DNA of 16,199 bases from DATLWR01 sp035576205 (lineage in GTDB: Bacteria > Pseudomonadota > Zetaproteobacteria > Mariprofundales > Mariprofundaceae). This document shows, one piece after another, positions 6,698-15,567 of the stretch. Location of the stretch: assembly GCA_035576205.1 (NCBI GenBank), contig DATLWR010000011.1, positions 1 to 16,199 on the forward strand. Direction: 5' to 3'. Each line of letters opens with the position of its first letter. Position 1 is the stretch's first letter. A program made the translations under genes and the position numbers. The notes under the pieces were generated by a model. It saw only the letters and a program-made list of their open reading frames with translations. It was not told where the DNA came from and did no database searches.

Positions 6698-8803
6698 TTA
6701 CAGCCTTGAGATATCGGCCAGGCGCAGGAACAGGCTGCGCAATCGGGCGAGCAGGGCCAGGCGGTTGTTACGCACCGCCTCGTCGTCGGCCATCACCATG
6801 ACGTCGTCGAAGAAACGGTCGACCGGCTCGCGCAGTAGCGCCAGTGCCGCCAGCATCTCCTCCGGTGCTTCCGGCAGCGACGCTTCGGCCATCTCCAGTG
6901 CCGTGAACAGGCTCTTCTCGGCCGCTTCCGTGAACAGCGCCGGATGCAGTGTGGTCGTCACCGCCTCCGCCTTCTTCAGGATGTTGGCGATACGCTTGTT
7001 GGCTGCCGCCACGGCCTGGCCGGTCTCCGATTCGGAGAAGGCGGAGAGCAGCCGCGCCACCTCGATCGACTGGTGCAGCGGCCGCTCGGTGGAAGCGTCG
7101 AGTGCGGCCTCGATAGCCGCTTTCGAGCAGCCGAGAGTGCCGGCGAGCCCCAGCAGGCGCTCGACAATGAACGCCTGCACCTGCTGCTCCACCTCTACAG
7201 CGATCGAAGCGGTGACGCGCTGCTGGTTCCACTGTTTGGCCGACTGCCGGAGCAACTGCGCAAGACTCATCTCGACAGCCTGCAGACCGAAGGACTCGGC
7301 ATCGGTGGTCAACAGGTTCACGAGGCTGATCGCTGCACGGCGCAGCGCGAACGGATCGGCACTGGCGGTCGGGATACGGCCGAGATGGAAATAGCCTAGC
7401 AGCTTGTCGGCCGCCTCGGCGATGGCGATGGCGCGCGCCGCCCCCAGCGCATGCATGCCGGCGCTCTTCGCTGCTGCCGCTTCCTTCGGCAGCCCCTGAT
7501 AGTGCAGGCTGATGGCAGTAGCGACATCCTGCGATTCGCCGTCGGTCGCCGCATAGATGCCACCCATATAGCCCTGCAGTTCCGGGAATTCGCGCACGAG
7601 ACCCGTGGTCAGATCCGACTTGCAAAGGTAGGCGGCACGCTGCGCCACGTCGGCATTGGCACCCACCGCCTCGGCGTTGTCGAGCATGAAGCTTCTGAGA
7701 CGCATCACCTGGTCGCCGACCGTACCCAGCCCTTCCTGGAAAACGATCTGGTTCAACTTCTCGACACGCGATTCCAGCGTCTGATTCGGGTCGCGATCGA
7801 AATAGAAGGCGGCATCGGAGAGACGGGCGTTGACCACGCGGGCATTGCCCGCCGCCACCTTGCCCGGCTCCTTCGACTCGATATTGGCGACAGCAAAGAA
7901 ACGGTTGGAGGTCTTACCCTTGCTGTCGCGGGTAATGAAGCAGCGCTGGTGATTCTTCAGCGTGATGCGGATGACCTCCTCCGGCAGGCGCAGGAAGTCA
8001 GCGCTGAACTCGCACAGCACCGGCACCGGCCACTCGGTGAGATCCGCCACCTCGGCGACCAGGCTGTCATCCTCGACGATCGTGAGCCCGTTTTCGGCAG
8101 CAAGCGTCGCCATGCCGTCGCGAATCTTCCGCATGCGCGCCTCGCGATCGGCCTCCACAAACTGGCCGCGCAGCCAGCCGAGCGGATCGTTCACATCCAG
8201 CTCGCCCGTGCCACCGGCGATACGGTGTCCACGGCTCACCTTGCCCGCTTCGACGCCGGCAAACGAGAACGGGATCACCGCATCGCCAAGCCGAGCCACG
8301 ATCCAGCGCACCGGCCGGATGAAGGCGTCGTCGCGCGCTTCGCCGTCGTTCCACTTCATCTGCTTCGGGCTCGGCAGCTTGCGCAGGATACCCGGCAGCG
8401 CCTCGGCCAGGATATCGGCGACCTGCCGACCGGTGCGGTGCACCGCGGCCTGCAGGTAGCGCGCCTTGTCGTCGCCCTTGTCGGCCAGCGTGAAATCGGC
8501 GAGCGACAGGCCGGCCTTCTTGGCGAAGCCCTCGGCGGCCGGGGTCGGCTTGCCATCCTTGTAGGCGACGTTTTCCGGCGGCCCCCAGATCGTCTCGTCG
8601 CGGTCGGCCTGTTTCTCCGGGCAGGCATCCCAGTGCAGCAGCAGACGGCGCGGAGCACAGCCCTCGCTCCAGCTTGCTCCCTCGATACCATTGGCGGCCA
8701 GCAGTTTGGTCAGTTCGTCGCGCAAGGCATTCAGCAGCGCCAGCGACACGCCGGCCGGAATCTCCTCAACGCCGATTTCGATCAGCAGCGGCTTGGTGCT
8801 CAT
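6698..8803 (-). CDS. glyS: Glycyl-tRNA synthetase beta subunit
   Basis: A 701-residue protein (E. coli GlyS is 689). The N-terminus MSTKPLLIEIGVEEIPAG is the family start; the ATG at 8803 overlaps the glyQ stop (ATGA). Family blocks include GCAPRRLLLHW near the start, IKDG-like and NHQRCF segments in the middle, and an HD-like region. The C-terminus is the typical anticodon-binding ending FFDDVMVMADDEAVRNNRLA followed by LADISRL. GlyS supplies tRNA recognition in the alpha2-beta2 enzyme that charges tRNA-Gly; the catalytic site is in GlyQ. Ends in TAA 12 bases before the possible 52-codon ORF. No hairpin terminator is visible before smc, so read-through to smc is likely. Confidence 0.97.
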   Translation of the reverse strand: MSTKPLLIEIGVEEIPAGVSLALLNALRDELTKLLAANGIEGASWSEGCAPRRLLLHWDACPEKQADRDETIWGPPENVAYKDGKPTPAAEGFAKKAGLSLADFTLADKGDDKARYLQAAVHRTGRQVADILAEALPGILRKLPSPKQMKWNDGEARDDAFIRPVRWIVARLGDAVIPFSFAGVEAGKVSRGHRIAGGTGELDVNDPLGWLRGQFVEADREARMRKIRDGMATLAAENGLTIVEDDSLVAEVADLTEWPVPVLCEFSADFLRLPEEVIRITLKNHQRCFITRDSKGKTSNRFFAVANIESKEPGKVAAGNARVVNARLSDAAFYFDRDPNQTLESRVEKLNQIVFQEGLGTVGDQVMRLRSFMLDNAEAVGANADVAQRAAYLCKSDLTTGLVREFPELQGYMGGIYAATDGESQDVATAISLHYQGLPKEAAAAKSAGMHALGAARAIAIAEAADKLLGYFHLGRIPTASADPFALRRAAISLVNLLTTDAESFGLQAVEMSLAQLLRQSAKQWNQQRVTASIAVEVEQQVQAFIVERLLGLAGTLGCSKAAIEAALDASTERPLHQSIEVARLLSAFSESETGQAVAAANKRIANILKKAEAVTTTLHPALFTEAAEKSLFTALEMAEASLPEAPEEMLAALALLREPVDRFFDDVMVMADDEAVRNNRLALLARLRSLFLRLADISRL

Positions 8804-9672
8804 GCGTCCACCCCCGCATAGGCACGGGCAACGGTGCGCGCCAGTCCACGCACGCGGCCGATGAAGCGGGCACGCTCGGCCACCGAGATCGCACCGCGCG
8901 CATCGAGCAGGTTGAAGGCATGCGAGGCCTTCATCACCTCTTCGTAGGCTGGCAGCACCAGCCCGGCATCGGTCAGCCGCTTGCACTCGCCCTCGGCACG
9001 GTCGAACTGGGTGTGTAGCCAGTCGGCATCGGCCGCATCGAAGTTGTAGCCGGAGAACTCCACCTCGTTGCGGTGGAACACCTCGCCATAGGTCACCTTC
9101 GTGCCATCCGGCGCCTCCACCCAGGTCAGATCGAAGACGTTCTCCACACCCTGCAGGTACATCGCCAGACGCTCCAGACCATAGGTGATCTCGCCGGGTG
9201 TACGGCTCATCTCGACCGAACCCACCTGCTGGAAGTAAGTGAACTGGGTGATCTCCATGCCGTTGAGCCATACCTCCCAGCCCAGCCCCCAGGCGCCGAG
9301 GGTCGGCGACTCCCAGTCGTCCTCGACAAAACGGATGTCGTGCACCTCGGTGTCGATGCCGATCTCGCGCAACGAGCCGAGGTAAAGATCGAGGATATTC
9401 TCCGGCGCCGGCTTCAGGATCACCTGGAACTGGTAGTAGTGCTGCAGGCGGTTCGGGTTCTCGCCGTAACGACCGTCGGTCGGTCGGCGGCAGGGCTGCA
9501 CATAGGCGGTGTTCCACGTCTTGTCGTCGAGCACGCGCAGGAAGGTCGCCGGATGGAAGGTACCGGCGCCCATGGCGGAGTCGTATGGCTGTTGCACCAC
9601 ACAACCCTGTGCAGCCCAGTAGCGCTGCAAGGTCAGGATAAGCTCTTGGAAGGTCAGGGCCTGGACGGTCAC
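8800..9672 (-). CDS. glyQ: Glycyl-tRNA synthetase alpha subunit
   Basis: A 290-residue class II catalytic subunit, close to the ~300 of the family. Motifs include RYGENPNRLQHYYQFQV (about 68-84), RFVEDDWESPTLGAWGLGWE (114-133), FTYFQQVG (144-151), EITYGLERLAMY (161-172) and HAFNLLDARGAISV (251-264). It makes glycyl-adenylate and glycyl-tRNA together with GlyS. The chosen start is a GTG at 9672 with a good GGGGAG Shine-Dalgarno nine bases upstream; the protein then begins MTVQALTFQELILTL, matching where GlyQ normally begins. The frame stays open upstream, and an ATG at 9792 would add 40 residues with no family counterpart. The GTG start may hold down expression. The gene is divergent from the cyclic-nucleotide-fold gene. 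Confidence 0.96.
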   Translation of the reverse strand: MTVQALTFQELILTLQRYWAAQGCVVQQPYDSAMGAGTFHPATFLRVLDDKTWNTAYVQPCRRPTDGRYGENPNRLQHYYQFQVILKPAPENILDLYLGSLREIGIDTEVHDIRFVEDDWESPTLGAWGLGWEVWLNGMEITQFTYFQQVGSVEMSRTPGEITYGLERLAMYLQGVENVFDLTWVEAPDGTKVTYGEVFHRNEVEFSGYNFDAADADWLHTQFDRAEGECKRLTDAGLVLPAYEEVMKASHAFNLLDARGAISVAERARFIGRVRGLARTVARAYAGVDA

Positions 9673-9681
9673 GGGTGTGTA

Positions 9682-9687
9682 CTCCCC
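9682..9687 (-). promoter_or_regulatory. Shine-Dalgarno deciding the glyQ GTG start
   Basis: GGGGAG on the minus strand, nine bases before the GTG at 9672. It supports the short form of GlyQ over the longer in-frame ATG start at 9792. Confidence 0.75.
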
Positions 9688-9779
9688 ACACGAAAATTGA
9701 AAGAGGCCCAAGGTTAGCCAGCCGGGCGCCGACAAGCCAGCGCGCAGAATGGCAGCTGCGTGACACGCTGCGACAGACG

Positions 9780-9791
9780 TGACGGGCGTCA
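9780..9791. repeat. Interrupted dyad TGACG-GG-CGTCA, possible operator
   Basis: TGACG (9780-9784) and CGTCA (9787-9791) are exact reverse complements separated by GG. The element lies between two divergent genes and next to a -10-like TTTAAT on the glyQ strand, a position where a repressor or activator could act. Five-base arms are short enough to arise by chance, so this is a candidate only. Confidence 0.3.
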
Positions 9792-9862
9792 TATTAAAGT
9801 CATCTGTCCGGTTCAGCCTGCCCGTTAATGCATGATCTGGCGGTCGTGCAGGGAGGTAAATC

Positions 9863-10333
9863 ATGAATATCGATTTCCACTGGCTGGAAAATCGGATTTT
9901 CCACCGCACCCTCAACGACGAAGAGAAGCGATTCCTGGCTGGCATCATCGATCTGGTCGAATTCCAGCCCGGCGAATCCATCCTGGTGCAGAATGAACCG
10001 GGCGGCGCCCTCTACCTGCTCTATTCCGGCCGGGCCGACGTGCTGCAGCAGTTCGCAGACATGGAAGTGCGCCTGAACGGTGTCGGCGAAGGCGCCCAGC
10101 TTGGCGACATGTCGATCATCGACGAGCGGGACGCCTCGGCTACTATCCGGGCCACCGAGCCGTGCAAGGCCTACAAGCTGAACCGCGATGCGCTGTCGCG
10201 ACTGCTTTACAGCCACGACGACATCGCCCGCGACCTCTTGATCAACACGTTGCGCAACATGTCCGGCGTGATCCGCGACCTGAACCAGTCGAACGCGGCC
10301 GCCCACAGCTACATCCAGGGTCGCCGCGTTTAA
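9863..10333 (+). CDS. Stand-alone cyclic-nucleotide-binding-fold protein (Crp-like sensor without HTH)
   Basis: A 156-residue protein that is mostly one cNMP-binding beta-barrel. FQPGESILVQNEPGGALYLLYSGRADV (34-60) gives the first strands and the conserved Gly turns, and GEGAQLGDMSIIDERDASATIRA (75-97) is the phosphate-binding cassette region. A helix follows (about 108-142). No DNA-binding helix-turn-helix, kinase or transporter domain is attached. In cAMP/cGMP-binding members the cassette reads G-E-x-[AS]-L...P-R-[ST]-A; here Glu is Asp82 and the phosphate-binding Arg position is Ala91. It may bind another ligand, or none, and act through protein contacts. It has a strong Shine-Dalgarno and is followed by a terminator, so it is a single-gene unit. 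Fold confident, ligand and role unknown. Confidence 0.8.
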   Translation: MNIDFHWLENRIFHRTLNDEEKRFLAGIIDLVEFQPGESILVQNEPGGALYLLYSGRADVLQQFADMEVRLNGVGEGAQLGDMSIIDERDASATIRATEPCKAYKLNRDALSRLLYSHDDIARDLLINTLRNMSGVIRDLNQSNAAAHSYIQGRRV

Positions 10334-10354
10334 AGACTGTTCCCGACAATCCGG

Positions 10355-10394
10355 AAGCGCCGGTGTTTGCCGAGGCAAAGCCGGCGCTTTATTC
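10355..10394 (+). terminator. Two-part hairpin terminator after the cNMP-fold gene
   Basis: AAGCGCCGG (10355-10363) pairs with CCGGCGCTT (10381-10389). Inside it TTTGCC (10366-10371) pairs with GGCAAA (10374-10379), stacking into one long hairpin, and a T-rich TTTATTCTTT run follows. It lies 21 bases after the stop at 10333 and ends only about 17 bases before the miaB start codon. Confidence 0.8.
10367..10394 (+). promoter_or_regulatory. Possible miaB promoter inside the upstream terminator
   Basis: TTGCCG (10367-10372) and TATTCT (10389-10394) are spaced 16 bases apart; each matches the sigma70 consensus at 4 of 6. There is almost no other room for a miaB-operon promoter downstream of the terminator. 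The predicted start point (about 10401) would leave a leader of only a few bases before the ATG at 10407. Confidence 0.3.
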
Positions 10395-10406
10395 TTTCGC
10401 CCCCCT

Positions 10407-11792
<1,386 letters not shown>

Positions 11793-11839
11793 GGCCTACT
11801 GTTGGCACCGCGCTTCCGACCGTCCATGATTCAGATACC

Positions 11840-12781
11840 ATGAACATTCCCTTGCGTCTCGAGGCGCTCGCCCCAGCCGTGCTGCAGCAGATTTGCGGCC
11901 CCGGCAACCGCATCCTGCAACGGATCGAGAAACATTTCGGCGTCCGCTTCCTGGGCCAGCCCGGCGACTGGCATGTCGAGGGCGACAAGGCCGAGGCAGC
12001 AGCCGCTGTCATCCTCCGATTGACCGACAAGGCATTGAATGGCCCGATCACCGATGTCATCGTAGAGGGCATGTTGCGCGACCAGCCTGAAACCCCCGAA
12101 GCCACTGCCGAACCCGAACCTGGCGACGTCCTGATCGCCGGGCGCCGCCATATCCGCGGCAAGACGGCGAATCAACGCAAATATCTGAAAACCATCCAGG
12201 AGCAGGTGCTGACCATCGCCGTGGGACCTGCCGGCTCCGGCAAGACTTATCTCGCCGTCGCCGCCGCCGTCGCCGCACTCGCCGGCAATCAGGTCGAGCG
12301 CATCATTCTGACCCGCCCGGCCGTCGAGGCGGGTGAGAAGCTCGGCTTCCTGCCGGGCGACCTGCAGCAGAAGATCGACCCGTACCTGCGACCTCTGTTC
12401 GACGCGCTGGCCGACATGCTCGGGCTAGAGAAGATGAACGCCATGCAGGAGTCGGGCCGCATCGAGATCGCGCCGCTGGCCTACATGCGCGGCCGCACGC
12501 TGAACGACGCTTTCGTGATCCTCGACGAGGCGCAGAATACCACCCGCGAGCAGATGAAGATGTTCCTGACCCGGCTCGGATTCGGCTCCAAGATGGTGGT
12601 CACCGGCGACGTCACGCAGGTCGACCTGCCGCGCCACCAGCACAGCGGCCTGATGCACGCGCTCGACGTGCTGGCCGACGTCGAGGAAGTCGGCACCTGC
12701 CGGCTGACCGGCCGCGACGTCGTCCGCCACCGGCTGGTGGAGCGCATCGTCAACGCCTACGAGCAGCGTGCCGATGATTGA
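11840..12781 (+). CDS. ybeZ: PhoH-like ATPase YbeZ (PhoL)
   Basis: A 313-residue protein starting MNIPLRLEALAP. A small KH-like region with GPGNRILQRIEKHFGV (20-35) comes first, then the PhoH P-loop domain. Walker A is GPAGSGKT (129-136) and Walker B FVILDEAQN (225-233). The LTRPAVEAGEKLGFLPGD block (158-174) and VTGDVTQVDLP (254-264) are hallmarks of PhoH proteins. It is an RNA-linked ATPase that works with YbeY in RNA/ribosome maturation. The ATG at 11840 gives the family N-terminus although the Shine-Dalgarno is weak. A gap of 47 bases separates it from miaB, and its 3' end overlaps ybeY by 8 bases. Confidence 0.95.
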   Translation: MNIPLRLEALAPAVLQQICGPGNRILQRIEKHFGVRFLGQPGDWHVEGDKAEAAAAVILRLTDKALNGPITDVIVEGMLRDQPETPEATAEPEPGDVLIAGRRHIRGKTANQRKYLKTIQEQVLTIAVGPAGSGKTYLAVAAAVAALAGNQVERIILTRPAVEAGEKLGFLPGDLQQKIDPYLRPLFDALADMLGLEKMNAMQESGRIEIAPLAYMRGRTLNDAFVILDEAQNTTREQMKMFLTRLGFGSKMVVTGDVTQVDLPRHQHSGLMHALDVLADVEEVGTCRLTGRDVVRHRLVERIVNAYEQRADD

Positions 12782-13241
12782 CGTGATCGTGGATGACGGG
12801 ATCGACGACCTAGCGATCCCGGAACTAGCCGACATCACTGCCGCCGTGCGGGCCGCCTGCCATGCAGCCGGTCTGGATGCCGAACCCGAACTCTGCATCC
12901 GCTTCGCCGCCGACGACGAGGTACGACAGCTCAACCGTCAGTGGCGGCACAAGGACAAGGTGACCGATGTTCTCTCCTTCCCGATGCAGGAGGGGCCGGA
13001 ATTCGACCCGTCGCAGCCGCTCGGCGACATTGTGCTGGCCATGCCGTTCGTGCAGCAGGAGGCCGACCGCCTGGAGCTGCCGATGGCAGCCCACGCCCTG
13101 CACCTGATTGTCCATGCTGTTCTGCATCTGCTCGGCCACGAACACGATGCCGATGCGGATGCCGAGATCATGCAGGGACTGGAGCGCAATGTCCTGCGCT
13201 CACTCGGCCTTCACGACCCCTATCCCCCGGAGCAAACATGA
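12774..13241 (+). CDS. ybeY: Endoribonuclease YbeY (rRNA maturation factor)
   Basis: A 155-residue metal-dependent RNase of the UPF0054 family, needed for 16S rRNA 3'-end maturation and ribosome quality control. The zinc site HxxxHxxxxxH is H114, H118 and H124 within VHAVLHLLGHEHD, matching E. coli numbering; the family consensus is HGxLHLxGYDH, so Gly is Ala115 and YD is HE here. The upstream DKVTDVLSFPM (61-71) and LGDIVLA (83-89) blocks are conserved. The ATG at 12774 is preferred, and a GTG at 12768 would add two residues. The start lies inside the 3' end of ybeZ, and the stop overlaps the corC ATG (ATGA), so translation is probably coupled on both sides. Confidence 0.96.
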   Translation: MIDVIVDDGIDDLAIPELADITAAVRAACHAAGLDAEPELCIRFAADDEVRQLNRQWRHKDKVTDVLSFPMQEGPEFDPSQPLGDIVLAMPFVQQEADRLELPMAAHALHLIVHAVLHLLGHEHDADADAEIMQGLERNVLRSLGLHDPYPPEQT

Positions 13242-14071
13242 ATTCCCGAATATCCCGCTGGAAACGATCGCTACGCAGCCTGATCCTCGACCACATGCGT
13301 CCCGGCCACGACAGCGACGAACTGCTCAGCATCCTGCAGCGGGCCGTGGCCGTCCGCTCGGAGGACCAGCGCGACATGCTGGAGCGGGTCGTCGAGTTCG
13401 GTGACCTTCGGGTACGCGAGATCATGGTGCCGCGCTCGGTAATCCACGCCGTGCCGGCCGACATGCCGCTGCACGAGGTCGAGAAGGTGTTCATCCGCAC
13501 CGGTGTCAGCCGGCTGCCGGTCATGGACGGCGATCTCGACCACATCCTCGGCGTCGTGCACATCTGGGACGTCATCGCCGCCCGCGTCGAGGGTACGCAA
13601 ACCTCGCTGCCGTCGATCGTCCGCCACTGCCTCAGGGTACCGGAACTGGCGCAGGCGCTCGGCATTCTCGACGAGATGCGAAGCGAATCGTGCCATATCG
13701 CCATCGTGCACGACGAATACGGCGGCACCGCCGGCCTGATCACGCTCGCCGACCTGCTCACCGAACTGGTCGGCTCGTTCAGGGAGCGGGGCGACAAATC
13801 CGACAACGACGAGGAGTGCATCCAGCAGCCGGACGGCAGCTATATCGTCATGGGGCGGATGCACGTGGAAGACCTGGCCGAAGAGATCGGCGTCGACATT
13901 CCGGAAGGCGACTACGACACCATCGCCGGCCTGATCACCAGCCGGCTGGAGCGCATCCCGACGGAAGGCGAGAAGATCGATATCGACGGGCTGGCCATCA
14001 CCATCCTGAAAGCCGACCCGCGGCGCATCCTGAAAATCCGCCTGCGCCTCAAATCGAAAGAGTCCGCCTGA
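13238..14071 (+). CDS. corC: CorC/YbeX CBS-pair protein
   Basis: A 277-residue cytosolic protein (E. coli CorC is 292). Two CBS domains, from about 62 to 118 (VREIMVPRSVIHAV at the start) and 127 to 180 (VHDEYGGTAGLITLADLLTE at the end), are followed by a CorC_HlyC domain (about 195-272, with GDYDTIAGLI). No DUF21 membrane part is present, which separates it from HlyC/CorB-type transporters. The family is linked to Mg/Co efflux and, in this cluster, to ribosome and RNA metabolism with YbeY/YbeZ; the molecular role is not settled. It starts by ATGA overlap with ybeY and ends by one-base overlap (TGATG) with lnt. Confidence 0.94.
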   Translation: MNSRISRWKRSLRSLILDHMRPGHDSDELLSILQRAVAVRSEDQRDMLERVVEFGDLRVREIMVPRSVIHAVPADMPLHEVEKVFIRTGVSRLPVMDGDLDHILGVVHIWDVIAARVEGTQTSLPSIVRHCLRVPELAQALGILDEMRSESCHIAIVHDEYGGTAGLITLADLLTELVGSFRERGDKSDNDEECIQQPDGSYIVMGRMHVEDLAEEIGVDIPEGDYDTIAGLITSRLERIPTEGEKIDIDGLAITILKADPRRILKIRLRLKSKESA

Positions 14072-15567
14072 TGCCCGCCCCCTGGCAGCTACCGGTTCGC
14101 CTGGCAACCGCCCTGCTGCTGGGCAGCCTGATGCCCTTCGCCTTCGCCCCCTACGGTCACGACTGGCTGGGGGTGCTGGCACTGGCCGGCTGGGTCGCCC
14201 TGCTGCGGGAACGGCAGCTGGTATATGTGCATGCGAACCGGAACCGCGGCTTCCTGATCGGCTTCGCATTCGGTTTCGGCTGGTTCGGTTTCGGCGCCTG
14301 GTGGCTGGCCGACACCTTCACCACCTACGGCCACCTGCCCTATGCCCTCTCGCTGTTCTGCGTCGCGCTGGTGGGTGCCGCACTGGCACTGTTCCCGGGC
14401 GCCTGGGGCTGGGCAGCCAGCCGCCTTTCGCGCAACCATTACGACATGCTGTTGCTCTTTCCGACGCTCGGCATGCTCGAGGAGTGGCTGCGCGGCCATC
14501 TGTTCACCGGCCTGCCGTGGACGGCGCTCGGCGACCTCGTCCTCGATACGCCCGCCGTCGGCTGGGCCTCGATCACCGGCGTCTACGGCGCCACACTGTT
14601 GCCGACCCTGGCTGCCGCCGCCCTGACCCTCACCTTTTCCCGTTTTGCCTGGAAGGCCGGACTGGCCGGCCTCGCCGCCATCGCGATCCTGACCGCAGTG
14701 GCTCCCTCCTGCCCGGATGCTGATGGGCCCGAACGGCAGGTGGTGCTCGTGCAGCCGAATATCCCGCAGGATGTGAAATGGGATGCGGCATTCCTCAACG
14801 AAACCATGCAGCGCCTGGCCCGCCTGTCGCAAAGCTCGGCCTACCTGAGCGACGTCATCGTCTGGCCGGAAGCGGCCGTCCCCTTTTTCCTCTCCGAGGC
14901 ACCCGACTGGCGGCAGTGGCTGCTTGAACGCATGCAGCGCTGGGACAAGCCGGTGCTGTTCGGCGGCCTGAAGCTGCTCGGTGAAGACCGCAAGGCACAG
15001 AACGGCCTCTACCTGTTCGAACCAGGCGCCAAGGAACTCGCCTTCGCCGGCAAGCAGCACCTGGTGCCGTTCGGCGAATATGTGCCGTCGTGGCTGCCCT
15101 GGCTGCACAAGCTGGTGCCCGACATCGGCGACTTCCTGCCGGCCGACGACAGCGGCGTACTGAAGAGCTCCGCCGGCCACTTCGGCACCCTGGTCTGCTA
15201 CGAATCGATCTTTCCCGAACAGGCCCGCAAACGCGTCAGGGATGGCGCCGACGTCCTGGTGGTGGTCACCAACGACGCCTGGTACGGCCGGAGTCCCGCC
15301 GCCTGGCAGCATTTCGAGGCGGCCCGCATGCGCGCCGTCGAGACCGGCCGCTATGTGCTGCGTGCCGCCAACACCGGCGTTACCGGCATCATCGCACCGG
15401 ACGGCCACATCGTGGCCAACATGCCCTGGTGGACGACCGGTGTACTGCACGGTACATATCGCACCTCCACGCACACCACGCTTTATCAGCGGTTCGGCGA
15501 TTGGGTGGCTGCTAGCCTGGTGCTCGCTCTTGCGGCCGGTCTGGCATGGTTATGGAGGAGAAGATGA
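14071..15567 (+). CDS. lnt: Apolipoprotein N-acyltransferase
   Basis: A 498-residue inner-membrane enzyme (E. coli 512). The first ~210 residues hold several hydrophobic segments; LIGFAFGFGWFGFGAWW (62-78) and GHLFTGLPWTALG are typical. A periplasmic nitrilase-fold domain follows (about 223-455), with catalytic Glu267 (VWPEAAVPF), Lys328 (GKQHLVPFGEY) and Cys376 (VCYESIFPE). A final membrane helix ends in WLWRRR. It adds the third acyl chain to lipoproteins, taking it from glycerophospholipid. It overlaps corC by one base and gpsA by four. Confidence 0.97.
   Translation: MPAPWQLPVRLATALLLGSLMPFAFAPYGHDWLGVLALAGWVALLRERQLVYVHANRNRGFLIGFAFGFGWFGFGAWWLADTFTTYGHLPYALSLFCVALVGAALALFPGAWGWAASRLSRNHYDMLLLFPTLGMLEEWLRGHLFTGLPWTALGDLVLDTPAVGWASITGVYGATLLPTLAAAALTLTFSRFAWKAGLAGLAAIAILTAVAPSCPDADGPERQVVLVQPNIPQDVKWDAAFLNETMQRLARLSQSSAYLSDVIVWPEAAVPFFLSEAPDWRQWLLERMQRWDKPVLFGGLKLLGEDRKAQNGLYLFEPGAKELAFAGKQHLVPFGEYVPSWLPWLHKLVPDIGDFLPADDSGVLKSSAGHFGTLVCYESIFPEQARKRVRDGADVLVVVTNDAWYGRSPAAWQHFEAARMRAVETGRYVLRAANTGVTGIIAPDGHIVANMPWWTTGVLHGTYRTSTHTTLYQRFGDWVAASLVLALAAGLAWLWRRR

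Larger units (their letters stand above)
9673..9862. other. Divergent intergenic region glyQ / cNMP-fold gene
   Basis: These 190 bases carry the start signals of both flanking genes. On the plus side an AGGGAGG Shine-Dalgarno sits six bases before the ATG at 9863. On the minus side, TTTAAT (9798-9793) is a decent -10 for glyQ, but I see no matching -35. A short interrupted dyad lies at 9780-9791, just downstream of that -10. I saw no T-box or other leader structure and no short leader ORF: the upstream frame simply runs into glyQ. Confidence 0.5.

Noticed and set aside
5685..8821. Two long plus-strand open frames opposite smc and glyS
   Set aside because: Antisense to well supported genes; no recognisable motif, and stop-free shadow frames are expected at this GC content.
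9673..9792. 40-residue N-terminal extension of GlyQ from the ATG at 9792
   Set aside because: GlyQ normally starts just before the TFQ-LIL segment, and the GTG at 9672 has a proper Shine-Dalgarno; the extension has no family counterpart.
9673..9862. T-box riboswitch or attenuator leader for glyQS
   Set aside because: Looked for because glycyl-tRNA synthetase genes in Firmicutes use T-boxes; no T-box sequence, specifier stem or terminator hairpin is visible here.
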